From: Spirochaetaceae bacterium
GTDB lineage: Bacteria; Spirochaetota; Spirochaetia; Treponematales; Breznakiellaceae
DNA length: 5,444 nucleotides
NCBI GenBank assembly: GCA_031290205.1
Contig: JAITNZ010000215.1
Location: 1 to 5,444 of the forward strand
Direction: 5' to 3'
Positions 1-5,444 of this stretch are shown here, in pieces. The first letter of the stretch is position 1. Every line of letters starts with the position of its first letter. The notes beneath the pieces were generated by a model. The model searched no databases. It was not told where the DNA came from and saw nothing but the letters and a program-made list of their open reading frames with translations. The translations under genes were made by a program, and so were the position numbers.

Positions 1-1
1 C

Positions 2-202
2 GAAGACTTAAAACAGATAAACGTCCGCCTTTTGTTTGGAGAAGAATCAAGATTGCCGGTATATCAAACGATATATTCAGGGAGCCTCAAAGACGTATCG
101 ACATTGATATGCACGCTGCATCTTTACGGTAAAGGCATTTCTGTAAGGCGGAAAACGCGTAGCTCACTCAATTCGTCGGGAAGCCCTCACCACATGGGCT
201 GA
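2..202 (+). pseudogene. Transposase remnant (DDE type, IS1634/IS4-like), 5' end outside window
   Basis: This frame is open from base 2 to a TGA at 200-202 and encodes 66 residues. The first 35 or so resemble the middle of IS1634/IS4-type DDE transposases: a segment LLFGEESRLPVY followed by SGSLKDVSTL. This matches the family pattern of 'L(L/A)F(G/C)EES.LPV(Y/F)' followed, after a short gap, by 'PG(S/N)..D(V/T).TL'. In intact members that block is followed by a strand carrying a catalytic Asp (a DRGF- or DKGF-like motif) and a long C-terminal half. Here, from about base 110 onward, the translation (LHLYGKGISVRRK and on) no longer looks like the family, and it stops soon after. I infer a 3'-truncated, non-functional copy. 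The assignment comes from remembered family pattern, not a search. The 5' part of the gene lies beyond the window, so whether the copy is otherwise intact is unknown. Confidence 0.6.
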
Positions 203-406
203 ATGTGCATTTTAAAAAATGCTGCGGCGCTCTCTCGGAAGGGAAGGATGTTATCGCGCGGGTGTCATGGGAAACACACGGGGGGAACCTCTGGGGGTCC
301 CGTGTGTTTCCCATGACGGGAGCCCGCAATAGTATTTTTCTGAGAAAACCGCCGCAGAAATCAGGGAAAGTCGCATTTAGCCCAAGTGCGGGAGGCGCTG
401 GAGGTA
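203..406. other. Non-coding stretch between IS remnant and importer promoter
   Basis: About 200 bases with no convincing gene on either strand. The only open frame of any length (205-453, plus) has no ribosome binding site, reads straight through the long palindrome and the promoter, and has no recognisable composition. The notable content is the inverted repeat at 264-317 with its outer extension at 258-262/323-327, followed by a T5 run at 335-339. Runs of six and five G (280-285, 293-297) lie at the loop. Otherwise I see nothing here that I can name. Confidence 0.6.
264..317. repeat. Perfect 19-bp inverted repeat, 16-nt loop
   Basis: GTCATGGGAAACACACGGG at 264-282 is exactly the reverse complement of 299-317. 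The spacer is 283-298 and can add a short ACC/GGT pairing (287-289 with 296-298). Outside the arms, GCGGG (258-262) can pair with CCCGC (323-327) across an asymmetric bulge, lengthening the hairpin. The perfect stem is longer than most intrinsic terminators, and the nearest T run (335-339) begins 7 nt past the outer stem. It may be a REP/MITE-like palindrome, an IS end-related structure, or a terminator stopping transcription from the remnant transposase before the importer promoter. The sequence alone does not decide between these. Confidence 0.85.
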
Positions 407-435
407 TTGACTTTCGATTTGTTTTATTTCATAAT
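407..435 (+). promoter_or_regulatory. Sigma-70-type promoter of the ABC importer operon
   Basis: TTGACT (407-412, 5 of 6 matches to the -35 consensus) is followed by a 17-nt spacer and CATAAT (430-435, 5 of 6 matches to the -10 consensus). Transcription would start near 442, giving a leader of roughly 45 nt before the GTG start at 488. No clear operator palindrome overlaps it. The prediction rests on consensus and position only. Confidence 0.65.
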
Positions 436-475
436 TCGTCCATTCCGTATTGATGTAGGGAAAAATATTTTTTAC

Positions 476-480
476 AGGAG
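476..480 (+). promoter_or_regulatory. Ribosome binding site that fixes the GTG start of the binding protein
   Basis: AGGAG ends 7 nt before the GTG at 488, which is optimal spacing. This decides the start in favour of GTG 488 over the ATG at 386, which would put a non-signal stretch in front of the lipoprotein signal peptide and lies upstream of the predicted promoter. Confidence 0.8.
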
Positions 481-487
481 ATTTATT

Positions 488-1549
488 GTGCAAAGAAAGT
501 ATCTATTTTCAGTTTTTATCGTGCTTTCCGTTTTGGCTCTTGCCTCTTCCTGCGCGAAAAAGGGGGAAGCTGCGGCGGCGGGGGAGCTTGTTCCGTTCAG
601 ATTGGGGCATCTTAATTCGACGGCGCACCTTTTGGCATTTGTCGCACAGGAAGAAGGCTTTTTTCGCGAAGAAGGCTTAGACGGTCAGCTTACCCAGTTT
701 TCCAGTTCGTCGGAATTGGCGGCGGGCATTGAGTCGGGAAAACTCGACGCGGCATTTATCGGCTCGGTGCCGGCGATCACGTTTCAGGCGACGGGGCACG
801 ACCTTACAATCTTTGCCGGGGCGATGACTAACGGACATGGATATGTAATTAAATCGGAACTGGTGCCGCCCGACTACAAGCAAGGCGATATCAACATTCT
901 GCGTGGGAAGAATGTCGCGGTATTTAAGAACAGCGTGCAGGATTATGAACTGATGGTGCTCTTCAAAAACAATAATATGACGGTGGGCAAGGATGTCAAC
1001 ATCGTGTATTTTGCGAGCCAGACCGAGGCGTATAACGCGATGCAAAGCAAGGAAATTGATGCGGTATCGATTTATTCGCCCTATGGTTCGCGTGCGCGTG
1101 AAGATGGGTATTCGGTCGTTTACAATTGTAATGAATTATCAGAATTTCATGATCAGCCTTGTTGCAGGCAGATGGCTTTAACGCCGACTTTGAAGGCAAA
1201 TCCAGCGTTATTTCAGGCGGCGGAACGAGCGTTTATCAAGGCGTATCGGTTTTCGCAGTTGAATCACGAGAAGACCATTGATGATGTGAACAAGTATATC
1301 CCCTTAAAGCGTGAGTTTGTCGAGTATGAAGTTTATGGCGGACACAATGTTTCAGGACCCGACCCCGACAAGAAGGCGATGGTCGCATTGAAAGAGGGCG
1401 TTGTGGATATTGGGTATACCAACGATTACAACATTGAGGCGCTCTACAACACCGCAATATATAAAGCGGCGTTAGACGATATGTTGAAGCTGGAACCTAA
1501 CGACAGCATATACCAAGACTTACTCGCGCATTTTAATCAGTATGAATAA
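488..1549 (+). CDS. ABC importer substrate-binding lipoprotein, NitT/TauT (SsuA/ThiY-like) family
   Basis: A 353-residue extracytoplasmic solute-binding protein, the capture component of an ABC importer. GTG is chosen as the start because of the AGGAG at 476-480. The N-terminus is a lipoprotein signal: QRKY, then a hydrophobic stretch (residues 5-19), then LASSC with lipidated Cys22. The -1 to -3 residues (S, S, A) are relaxed relative to the enterobacterial lipobox but acceptable in spirochaetes. A short linker (23-35) leads to the type II periplasmic-binding fold. The family hallmarks are visible: RLGHLNSTAHLLAFVAQEEGFF (38-59; first strand, then helix), ELAAGIESGKLDAAFIGSVPAI (76-97; the 'G.lD.a..g..p' motif), RGKNVAVFKNSVQDY (139-153) opening the second lobe, and KEIDAVSIYSPYG (188-200). 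A vicinal Cys pair (225-226) sits in the second lobe. The length is usual for the family. TAA is followed at once by an in-frame TAG. The ATPase gene begins 7 nt later. The family spans nitrate, sulfonate, taurine and vitamin-precursor binders, and the substrate here is unknown. Confidence 0.92.
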   Translation: MQRKYLFSVFIVLSVLALASSCAKKGEAAAAGELVPFRLGHLNSTAHLLAFVAQEEGFFREEGLDGQLTQFSSSSELAAGIESGKLDAAFIGSVPAITFQATGHDLTIFAGAMTNGHGYVIKSELVPPDYKQGDINILRGKNVAVFKNSVQDYELMVLFKNNNMTVGKDVNIVYFASQTEAYNAMQSKEIDAVSIYSPYGSRAREDGYSVVYNCNELSEFHDQPCCRQMALTPTLKANPALFQAAERAFIKAYRFSQLNHEKTIDDVNKYIPLKREFVEYEVYGGHNVSGPDPDKKAMVALKEGVVDIGYTNDYNIEALYNTAIYKAALDDMLKLEPNDSIYQDLLAHFNQYE

Positions 1550-1556
1550 TAGATAA

Positions 1557-2414
1557 ATGAACACTATCGAAGTTGACGGTCTATGCGTTGAATATGCTGA
1601 TGGGAATCAGCTGTTTACTGCGCTTGATCATGTTTCATTTACGGTGCGGCAAGGCGAATTTGTCAGCGTGATAGGCGCGTCGGGCTGCGGTAAAAGCACG
1701 TTGCTTCGCACACTCGGCGGGTTACGCGCACCTGATTCCGGTGTGCTTACCATTAACGGGAAACCGTTAACCGGACCCGGCGAGGACAGGGCGTTTGTGT
1801 TTCAGCATTATTCGCTCTTCCCGTGGATGACGGCGCGGAACAACATCGCGTTCGCCATCAAACAAATTAAAAAACCGCTTTCCAAAAATGAACGGCTGAG
1901 CATAGCTGATGATTTTTTAGAGAAGGTTGGGCTGCGGAATGTCGGCAATAAATATCCCGCGCAACTTTCCGGCGGTATGCGGCAGCGGGTTGCCATCGCC
2001 CGTTCGCTCGCGCTTGATGCCGAAATCCTTTTGATGGACGAACCCTTCGGCGCGGTGGATGCGAAGAACCGTTCTATATTGCAGGAACTGCTCTTACGTT
2101 TGTGGGAAGGCATAGATGAAGAAGATGACAACGATGTGGTCTATCCATTTGACGGCGCTACGCTCACTGCCGCTCCGCTAACCGGCAAACAACGGAAAAC
2201 TGTGGTTTTTGTTACGCATGATATTGATGAAGCGATTCTCCTTTCGGACAGGATTATTATGATGGCAAGCAATCCGGGTCGGATATTACGCGAATTGACC
2301 ATTCCGTTCGCGCGTCCGCACAAACGCGAAATGCTCGCGCAAACCGAAGAATACACGCGGCTGCGCAAAGAATTGCTCGCTTTATTTTTTGATGATTATG
2401 GAAGAGGTATATGA
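1557..2414 (+). CDS. ABC importer ATPase, NitT/TauT (SsuB/TauB-like) family, with an insertion
   Basis: A 285-residue cytoplasmic nucleotide-binding subunit that powers the importer. All catalytic motifs are present in order: Walker A GASGCGKST (40-48), Q-loop Gln83 in VFQHYSLFPW (the 'LFPW' is typical of this family), signature LSGGMRQR (137-144), Walker B ILLMDEP (157-163) with catalytic Glu162, D-loop around Asp168, and H-loop His221 in FVTHDIDEA. The subunit should therefore be active. Relatives run about 250-265 residues. The extra length is an acidic-then-neutral insertion at roughly 186-210 (EEDDNDVVYPFDG and following) between D-loop and H-loop. That spacing, Asp168 to His221, is 53 residues against roughly 27-29 as I recall for the family. 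The start ATG lies 7 nt after the binding-protein stop and has no clear Shine-Dalgarno sequence, which suggests re-initiation by coupled ribosomes. Its stop overlaps the permease start (ATGA, 2411-2414). Confidence 0.94.
   Translation: MNTIEVDGLCVEYADGNQLFTALDHVSFTVRQGEFVSVIGASGCGKSTLLRTLGGLRAPDSGVLTINGKPLTGPGEDRAFVFQHYSLFPWMTARNNIAFAIKQIKKPLSKNERLSIADDFLEKVGLRNVGNKYPAQLSGGMRQRVAIARSLALDAEILLMDEPFGAVDAKNRSILQELLLRLWEGIDEEDDNDVVYPFDGATLTAAPLTGKQRKTVVFVTHDIDEAILLSDRIIMMASNPGRILRELTIPFARPHKREMLAQTEEYTRLRKELLALFFDDYGRGI
2400..2407 (+). promoter_or_regulatory. Ribosome binding site for the permease, inside the ATPase gene
   Basis: GGAAGAGG lies in the last codons of the ATPase gene, ending 3 nt before the ATG at 2411. 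It supports that start and coupled translation through the ATGA overlap. Confidence 0.6.
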
Positions 2415-3385
2415 CTGATTTTATTGAACGCACTCGGCGAGTGCGCGCCCATGGACACCGCTTTTATTTCCGTTTGTGCCACATCTTGTTGCTACTTTTT
2501 TTGGCGATACAATTTTTACCAGATAAGGTCGGTTCAGGATTACGACAAGGCGAAATAATTTTTGTCCTTGCACTTGAACTTCTCTGCATAGTGGTTTTAG
2601 CATTCGGCAAAAACAAACGCGGCATGAATTTATTTCGTGATAATTTATTTTGCGATATCGTAAGTTTTCTGTATCTCTTGCTCATTATATGGGAATTGCT
2701 CACGGCAAAATTCAATATACTGAAGCCATCATTTTTTCCGCCCCCAGGCGCGGTGTTTGAACAAGCAGTTCGTGACGGTCCAATAATTTTTGAAAATATT
2801 GGAACTTCACTCGGCATCGTCGTTCAAGGTTATTTGTTGGCGCTCATCGTAGCAATTCCGCTGGGGCTGTTTCTCGGCTGGAGTGTGCGGCTTGGTAGCG
2901 CGGCGACATATATTTCAAAGTTTTTAAGCTCGATTCCGCCTGTAGTGTATATTCCTTACGGGATTGCGCTGCTGCCGACATTCCGCTCGGTTTCTGTGAT
3001 GGTGATTTTCCTCGCATCTTTTTGGCCCGCACTTGCCGGCACGATGAGCGGGGTGCTCAATGTTGAAAGAGAAATTATTGATTCGGGCAGATCGCTCAAT
3101 GTGGGGAAGTTGTCTATGCTCTTTCAGATTATTTTACCGGCATCGCTCTCGCAAATTTTTATCGGTTGCAATCAAGGCTTAAGCGTATCGTTTATCTTGC
3201 TCACTTCTGCCGAGATGATAGGCGCGCGAAGCGGGCTTGGCTACTATGTAAAAAATTTTTCTGATTTAGGCGATTACACACGCATCATTACCGGCGTGTT
3301 AGTTATCGGCATCGTCGTAACCATCGTAGTTTTCTTTTTCAACAAACTCCAACAGTTTTTATTACGTTGGAAGAGTAGTGAGTAA
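2411..3385 (+). CDS. ABC importer permease, NitT/TauT (SsuC/TauC-like) family, extended N-terminus
   Basis: A 324-residue inner-membrane channel subunit. The core begins near residue 80 and follows the family plan. A membrane helix (about 82-97) is followed by the periplasmic segment WELLTAKFNILKPSFFPPPGAVFEQ, where the 'P.FFPPP..V' pattern is characteristic. Helices follow at about 134-157, 176-189, 194-212, 255-270 and 291-311. The cytoplasmic coupling loop (the EAA motif that docks on the ATPase) is EIIDSGRSLNVGKLSMLFQIILP (221-243), in the degenerate form normal for SsuC-like permeases. Relatives are about 250-265 residues. The excess is an N-terminal region with two more hydrophobic segments (about 22-36 and 47-66) and basic flanks, which suggests two added helices. 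Its ATG overlaps the ATPase stop. Its last 24 bases overlap the end of the convergent peptidase gene. It is AT-richer than its neighbours (for example 2641-2700 has 18 G+C in 60). Confidence 0.92.
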   Translation: MTDFIERTRRVRAHGHRFYFRLCHILLLLFLAIQFLPDKVGSGLRQGEIIFVLALELLCIVVLAFGKNKRGMNLFRDNLFCDIVSFLYLLLIIWELLTAKFNILKPSFFPPPGAVFEQAVRDGPIIFENIGTSLGIVVQGYLLALIVAIPLGLFLGWSVRLGSAATYISKFLSSIPPVVYIPYGIALLPTFRSVSVMVIFLASFWPALAGTMSGVLNVEREIIDSGRSLNVGKLSMLFQIILPASLSQIFIGCNQGLSVSFILLTSAEMIGARSGLGYYVKNFSDLGDYTRIITGVLVIGIVVTIVVFFFNKLQQFLLRWKSSE

Positions 3386-4630
3386 TGTATCCATCACTGC
3401 TGCCATGACTTTCGCGCCGTCGAGGATGTTTTGCACCAGCGCGTATTCGTTTGGCTGATGGGCGGTGTCGTCTATCGGCGACCACACCACCGAGTCGATG
3501 CCCCGGTTGCGCAACGCCGCCCCCACCGTGCCGCCGCCAATCCCGATGGGGCGGGCGTCCACCCCGAGCGTTTCCCGTATCTTTTCGCTAAGCAGGCGGA
3601 CGAGCGGGGCATCGGGGGCGGTCGGTTTTGACTCGACGCTCTGCAAAAATTCAAAAACTATATTCACATGATATGCGCTTTCGATTTCGCACGCGATGCG
3701 CCCGATTGCGCCGGCAACCAGCTTTATCGGGTAGCGGGGGAGTATCCTCATATCCATGTAAAAAACATCTTCGCCGGGAATCGTGTTGACATTGGGGACG
3801 TTCGCTTCTTTCTTGGTGGGCTCGAACGTTGAATAAGGCGGATTGAAGAGCGCGTCCGTTTCGCCGAATTGCGCCGCCAGCCCCTCGTGCAGAGCGAGGG
3901 CGAGCGCGCTTCCTGCAAGAGCGGCATTTGCCCCCAAATCAGGGCGCGACCCGTGCGCCTGCACTCCCGTCGTGGTGAATTTTGCCCAGACAAGGTTTTT
4001 TTCGGCAATCTCTATCGTCTGCCCTTTGCTGTCGCCGCCGTCGGGTATCAGCGCCATGTCGCCTTCGCGAAACAGCGGCTCCGCCGATTTTTGCTCCAGT
4101 TTGAGGAGCGCGTCCATGCCGAACTTGTTGCCGCACTCTTCGTCGGCGACAAAGAGGAGCTTTACCGTCCGCGCCGGTTTTAGCCCGTTTTCGACAAATG
4201 CGAGCGCCGCGAGCACTGACGAAACAAGCCCTTGCTGGTTATCCTCGACGCCGCGCCCGTAGAGCTTCCCGTCCTTTTCGACGACCGTCCACGGGTCGCC
4301 CGCCCAGAGCTTTGCCTCGCCGGGCGGCACCACATCGGTATGGCTGATTATCCAGAGGCGCGCCCCCCCCTCAGCCTTCCCCTCGATCGTGAGAATGAGG
4401 TTCGGGCGCACGCCGCCCTTCGCCCTCGAGTCGGGAATGTCGATTCGCCGCAAATTGCCCAGCCCGTGGGCGCGCAGCCAGCCTTCAAGAAACTCGCACT
4501 TGTCAAGCTCGCCCTCGCCGCCCGAATCGGGGGAGAGCGCGGGGCGCTTGGTAAGCTCTGTTTCCAGCTCAACGGCAAGCGCTCTGCTGTTTTGGATAAA
4601 GTCAAGAAGGGGTAAAAAATGATGATTCAT
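3362..4630 (-). CDS. M20-family zinc metallo-hydrolase (peptidase/deacylase; ArgE/DapE/CPG2 superfamily)
   Basis: A 422-residue cytosolic amidohydrolase with no signal peptide or membrane segment, of usual family length. The di-metal centre of clan MH is complete: His97 and Asp99 in ISHTDVVP, bridging Asp130 in YGRGVEDNQQG, general-base Glu164 with ligand Glu165 in ADEECG, Asp197 in LIPDGGD, and His391 in DDTAHQPNEY near the C-terminus. TGVQAHGSRPDLGANA (221-236) begins the dimerisation/lid domain with its conserved His226. GIGGGTVGAALR (363-374) is the usual Gly-rich loop. Members remove terminal amino acids or acyl groups (acetylornithine, succinyl-diaminopimelate, dipeptides, the glutamate of folates), and the actual substrate is not readable here. 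The start ATG (4630-4628) overlaps the folE2 stop as ATGA and has only a poor Shine-Dalgarno sequence, so translation is probably coupled. The gene is GC-rich (4201-4260 has 40 G+C in 60). Its 3' end overlaps the permease gene antisense by 24 nt. Confidence 0.93.
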   Translation of the reverse strand: MNHHFLPLLDFIQNSRALAVELETELTKRPALSPDSGGEGELDKCEFLEGWLRAHGLGNLRRIDIPDSRAKGGVRPNLILTIEGKAEGGARLWIISHTDVVPPGEAKLWAGDPWTVVEKDGKLYGRGVEDNQQGLVSSVLAALAFVENGLKPARTVKLLFVADEECGNKFGMDALLKLEQKSAEPLFREGDMALIPDGGDSKGQTIEIAEKNLVWAKFTTTGVQAHGSRPDLGANAALAGSALALALHEGLAAQFGETDALFNPPYSTFEPTKKEANVPNVNTIPGEDVFYMDMRILPRYPIKLVAGAIGRIACEIESAYHVNIVFEFLQSVESKPTAPDAPLVRLLSEKIRETLGVDARPIGIGGGTVGAALRNRGIDSVVWSPIDDTAHQPNEYALVQNILDGAKVMAAVMDTLLTTLPT

Positions 4631-5418
4631 GGCTCGTGCCGGTAGCTGGTGCTGGCAAACGCGTTGTGGTTGTGTATCGACTCGTAGCTTTCACACTCAA
4701 TCGTAAAATTGCAATTCGCCGTGCTCTTGTATAATTTTTCGATGCGCCCATAGACTTCACGCACGACATCTTCGACAAACTGAGGGTTTTTATACGCCTG
4801 TTCGGTCACATACTTTTCGTCCACCCGTTTTAAGAGCGAATAGAGCGGGGAAGAGGCGGAATCTTCGACCGCCTGAATGACATCCTCAATCCAGAGCATC
4901 TCGTTGGAAACATCGACGACAACGCGGACATCGGCACGCTGATTGTGCGCCCCCATTTCGGAAATTGCCTTCGAGCAGGGGCAGAGCGTCGTAATCGGCA
5001 CCGAAACGCTGATAGACATCGCGTCATTTTCGCCGTCGGTAAACCCTTCGAGTTCGCAGAGATATTCCATCAAGCTGACTTCGCGGGAAACCGGCGCATT
5101 TTTTTCCAGATAAAAGGGAAACGCAAACTTAGCATAGGCGCGGGGCGTCTCGAGTTCATTTTTTATATCGCGCAGCATATCGATAAAATGCTGCCCGTGA
5201 ATCTCGTCTTTATATTTATGCACGATTTTGGTGAAACGGCTCATGTGGGTGCCCTTGATATCGTAAGGCACCTCGACGGCAAGCTCCGCCGTCGCGACCG
5301 GCGTCTGATAGCTCGACTCTCCTTTAACCAGGACACGGATGGGGTAACGTAGCCTCTTAATACCGACTTTTTCAAGTTTGATGCCGCGTTCCTCCTTGAC
5401 TCGCTGAATATCAACCAT
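4627..5418 (-). CDS. folE2: GTP cyclohydrolase IB (FolE2, COG1469 type)
   Basis: A 263-residue cytosolic enzyme converting GTP to 7,8-dihydroneopterin triphosphate plus formate (EC 3.5.4.16), the entry step of tetrahydrofolate synthesis, which can also feed queuosine-type pathways. Family landmarks are clear: KGTHMSRF (55-62), VPITTLCPCSKAISEMGAHNQR (140-161) with metal ligand Cys146 and His158, Glu201 in RVDEKYVTE, Glu216 in FVEDVVR, and the C-terminal SIHNHNAFA (247-255). The Cys/His spacing of 12 and the Glu positions agree with the active site known from the gonococcal enzyme. The length is normal and no key residue is missing. The start ATG (5418-5416) has GGAAGG (5429-5424) 5 nt upstream. 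A TAA at 5439-5437 may be the stop of a further upstream gene, but only 26 bases are visible. In some bacteria folE2 is induced under zinc starvation (Zur) as a stand-in for zinc-dependent FolE. The control region needed to judge that is not in the window. Confidence 0.96.
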   Translation of the reverse strand: MVDIQRVKEERGIKLEKVGIKRLRYPIRVLVKGESSYQTPVATAELAVEVPYDIKGTHMSRFTKIVHKYKDEIHGQHFIDMLRDIKNELETPRAYAKFAFPFYLEKNAPVSREVSLMEYLCELEGFTDGENDAMSISVSVPITTLCPCSKAISEMGAHNQRADVRVVVDVSNEMLWIEDVIQAVEDSASSPLYSLLKRVDEKYVTEQAYKNPQFVEDVVREVYGRIEKLYKSTANCNFTIECESYESIHNHNAFASTSYRHEP

Positions 5419-5423
5419 ACTTT

Positions 5424-5429
5424 CCTTCC
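5424..5429 (-). promoter_or_regulatory. Ribosome binding site of folE2
   Basis: On the minus strand, GGAAGG lies 5 nt before the ATG at 5418. This supports that start over any later Met codon. Confidence 0.7.
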
Positions 5430-5444
5430 AAGAGCCTTAAGATG

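Noticed and set aside
182..200. Short inverted repeat AGCCC / GGGCT, considered as an IS terminal repeat or terminator
   Set aside because: It has only 5 bp with a 9-nt loop and no T run or target duplication visible. It is within chance expectation.
269..297. Possible G-quadruplex from the G runs around the palindrome loop
   Set aside because: The loops would be long (8 and 7 nt), it needs the six-G run split in two, and the 19-bp hairpin would compete strongly.
205..453. Small 82-residue open frame
   Set aside because: It runs through a perfect palindrome and into the promoter, lacks a Shine-Dalgarno sequence and resembles no family I know.
386..487. N-terminal extension of the binding protein to the ATG at 386
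   Set aside because: It would start upstream of the predicted -35/-10 elements, has no ribosome binding site, and would bury the lipoprotein signal peptide. The GTG at 488 has AGGAG at ideal spacing.
3348..3371. Short hairpin (TCCAAC / GTTGGA, 12-nt loop) near the end of the permease, considered as a terminator
   Set aside because: The stem is only 6 bp, the loop is large and no T run follows on either strand.
3843..4615. Several plus-strand open frames opposite the M20 hydrolase (for example 3843-4262, 3869-4183, 4232-4615)
   Set aside because: The M20 gene on the minus strand has a complete set of catalytic motifs. Its high GC content produces long antisense shadows rich in Arg, Pro, Ala and Ser.
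4945..5352. 135-residue plus-strand open frame opposite folE2
   Set aside because: It is antisense to a fully conserved enzyme, with no ribosome binding site or recognisable motif of its own.

Overview
The window reads as a piece of a bacterial chromosome of mixed base composition with tightly packed genes. A spirochaete, Treponema-like, is my best guess. It rests on a lipoprotein signal with a relaxed lipobox (LASSC), the general look of the ABC genes and an insertion-sequence remnant. This assignment is tentative, because no rRNA or other marker gene is present.

Region 1 (about 1-406) is an intergenic or accessory patch. It starts with the tail of a broken transposase (reading frame open from base 2, stop at 200-202). 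It then holds a strong 19-bp inverted repeat (264-282 / 299-317) and otherwise nothing I can name. A good vegetative promoter (407-435) lies just downstream.

Region 2 (488-3385, plus strand) is a complete three-gene ABC importer of the NitT/TauT (nitrate/sulfonate/taurine/thiamine-precursor) type: a substrate-binding lipoprotein, an ATPase and a permease. The genes are nearly touching (7-nt gap, then a 4-nt ATGA overlap), so they are almost certainly one operon. The binding protein should capture a small organic or anionic solute at the outer face of the inner membrane. The permease should carry it across, with ATP hydrolysis by the ATPase. The substrate cannot be read from the sequence. The ATPase carries an unusual insertion of about 25 residues between D-loop and H-loop, and the permease has an extra hydrophobic N-terminal region.

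Region 3 (5418-3362, minus strand) holds folE2, encoding the type IB GTP cyclohydrolase that starts folate/pterin synthesis. It is followed by an M20-family zinc peptidase/deacylase gene, and the two overlap by 4 nt. This pair converges on the importer operon, and the last 24 bases of the peptidase and permease genes overlap antisense.

I see no CRISPR array, tRNA, rRNA or phage module. The core genes belong to known families. The less ordinary points are the IS remnant with the long palindrome upstream of the importer, the ATPase insertion, the codon-registered antisense 3' overlap, and the coupling of folE2 to an M20 hydrolase.
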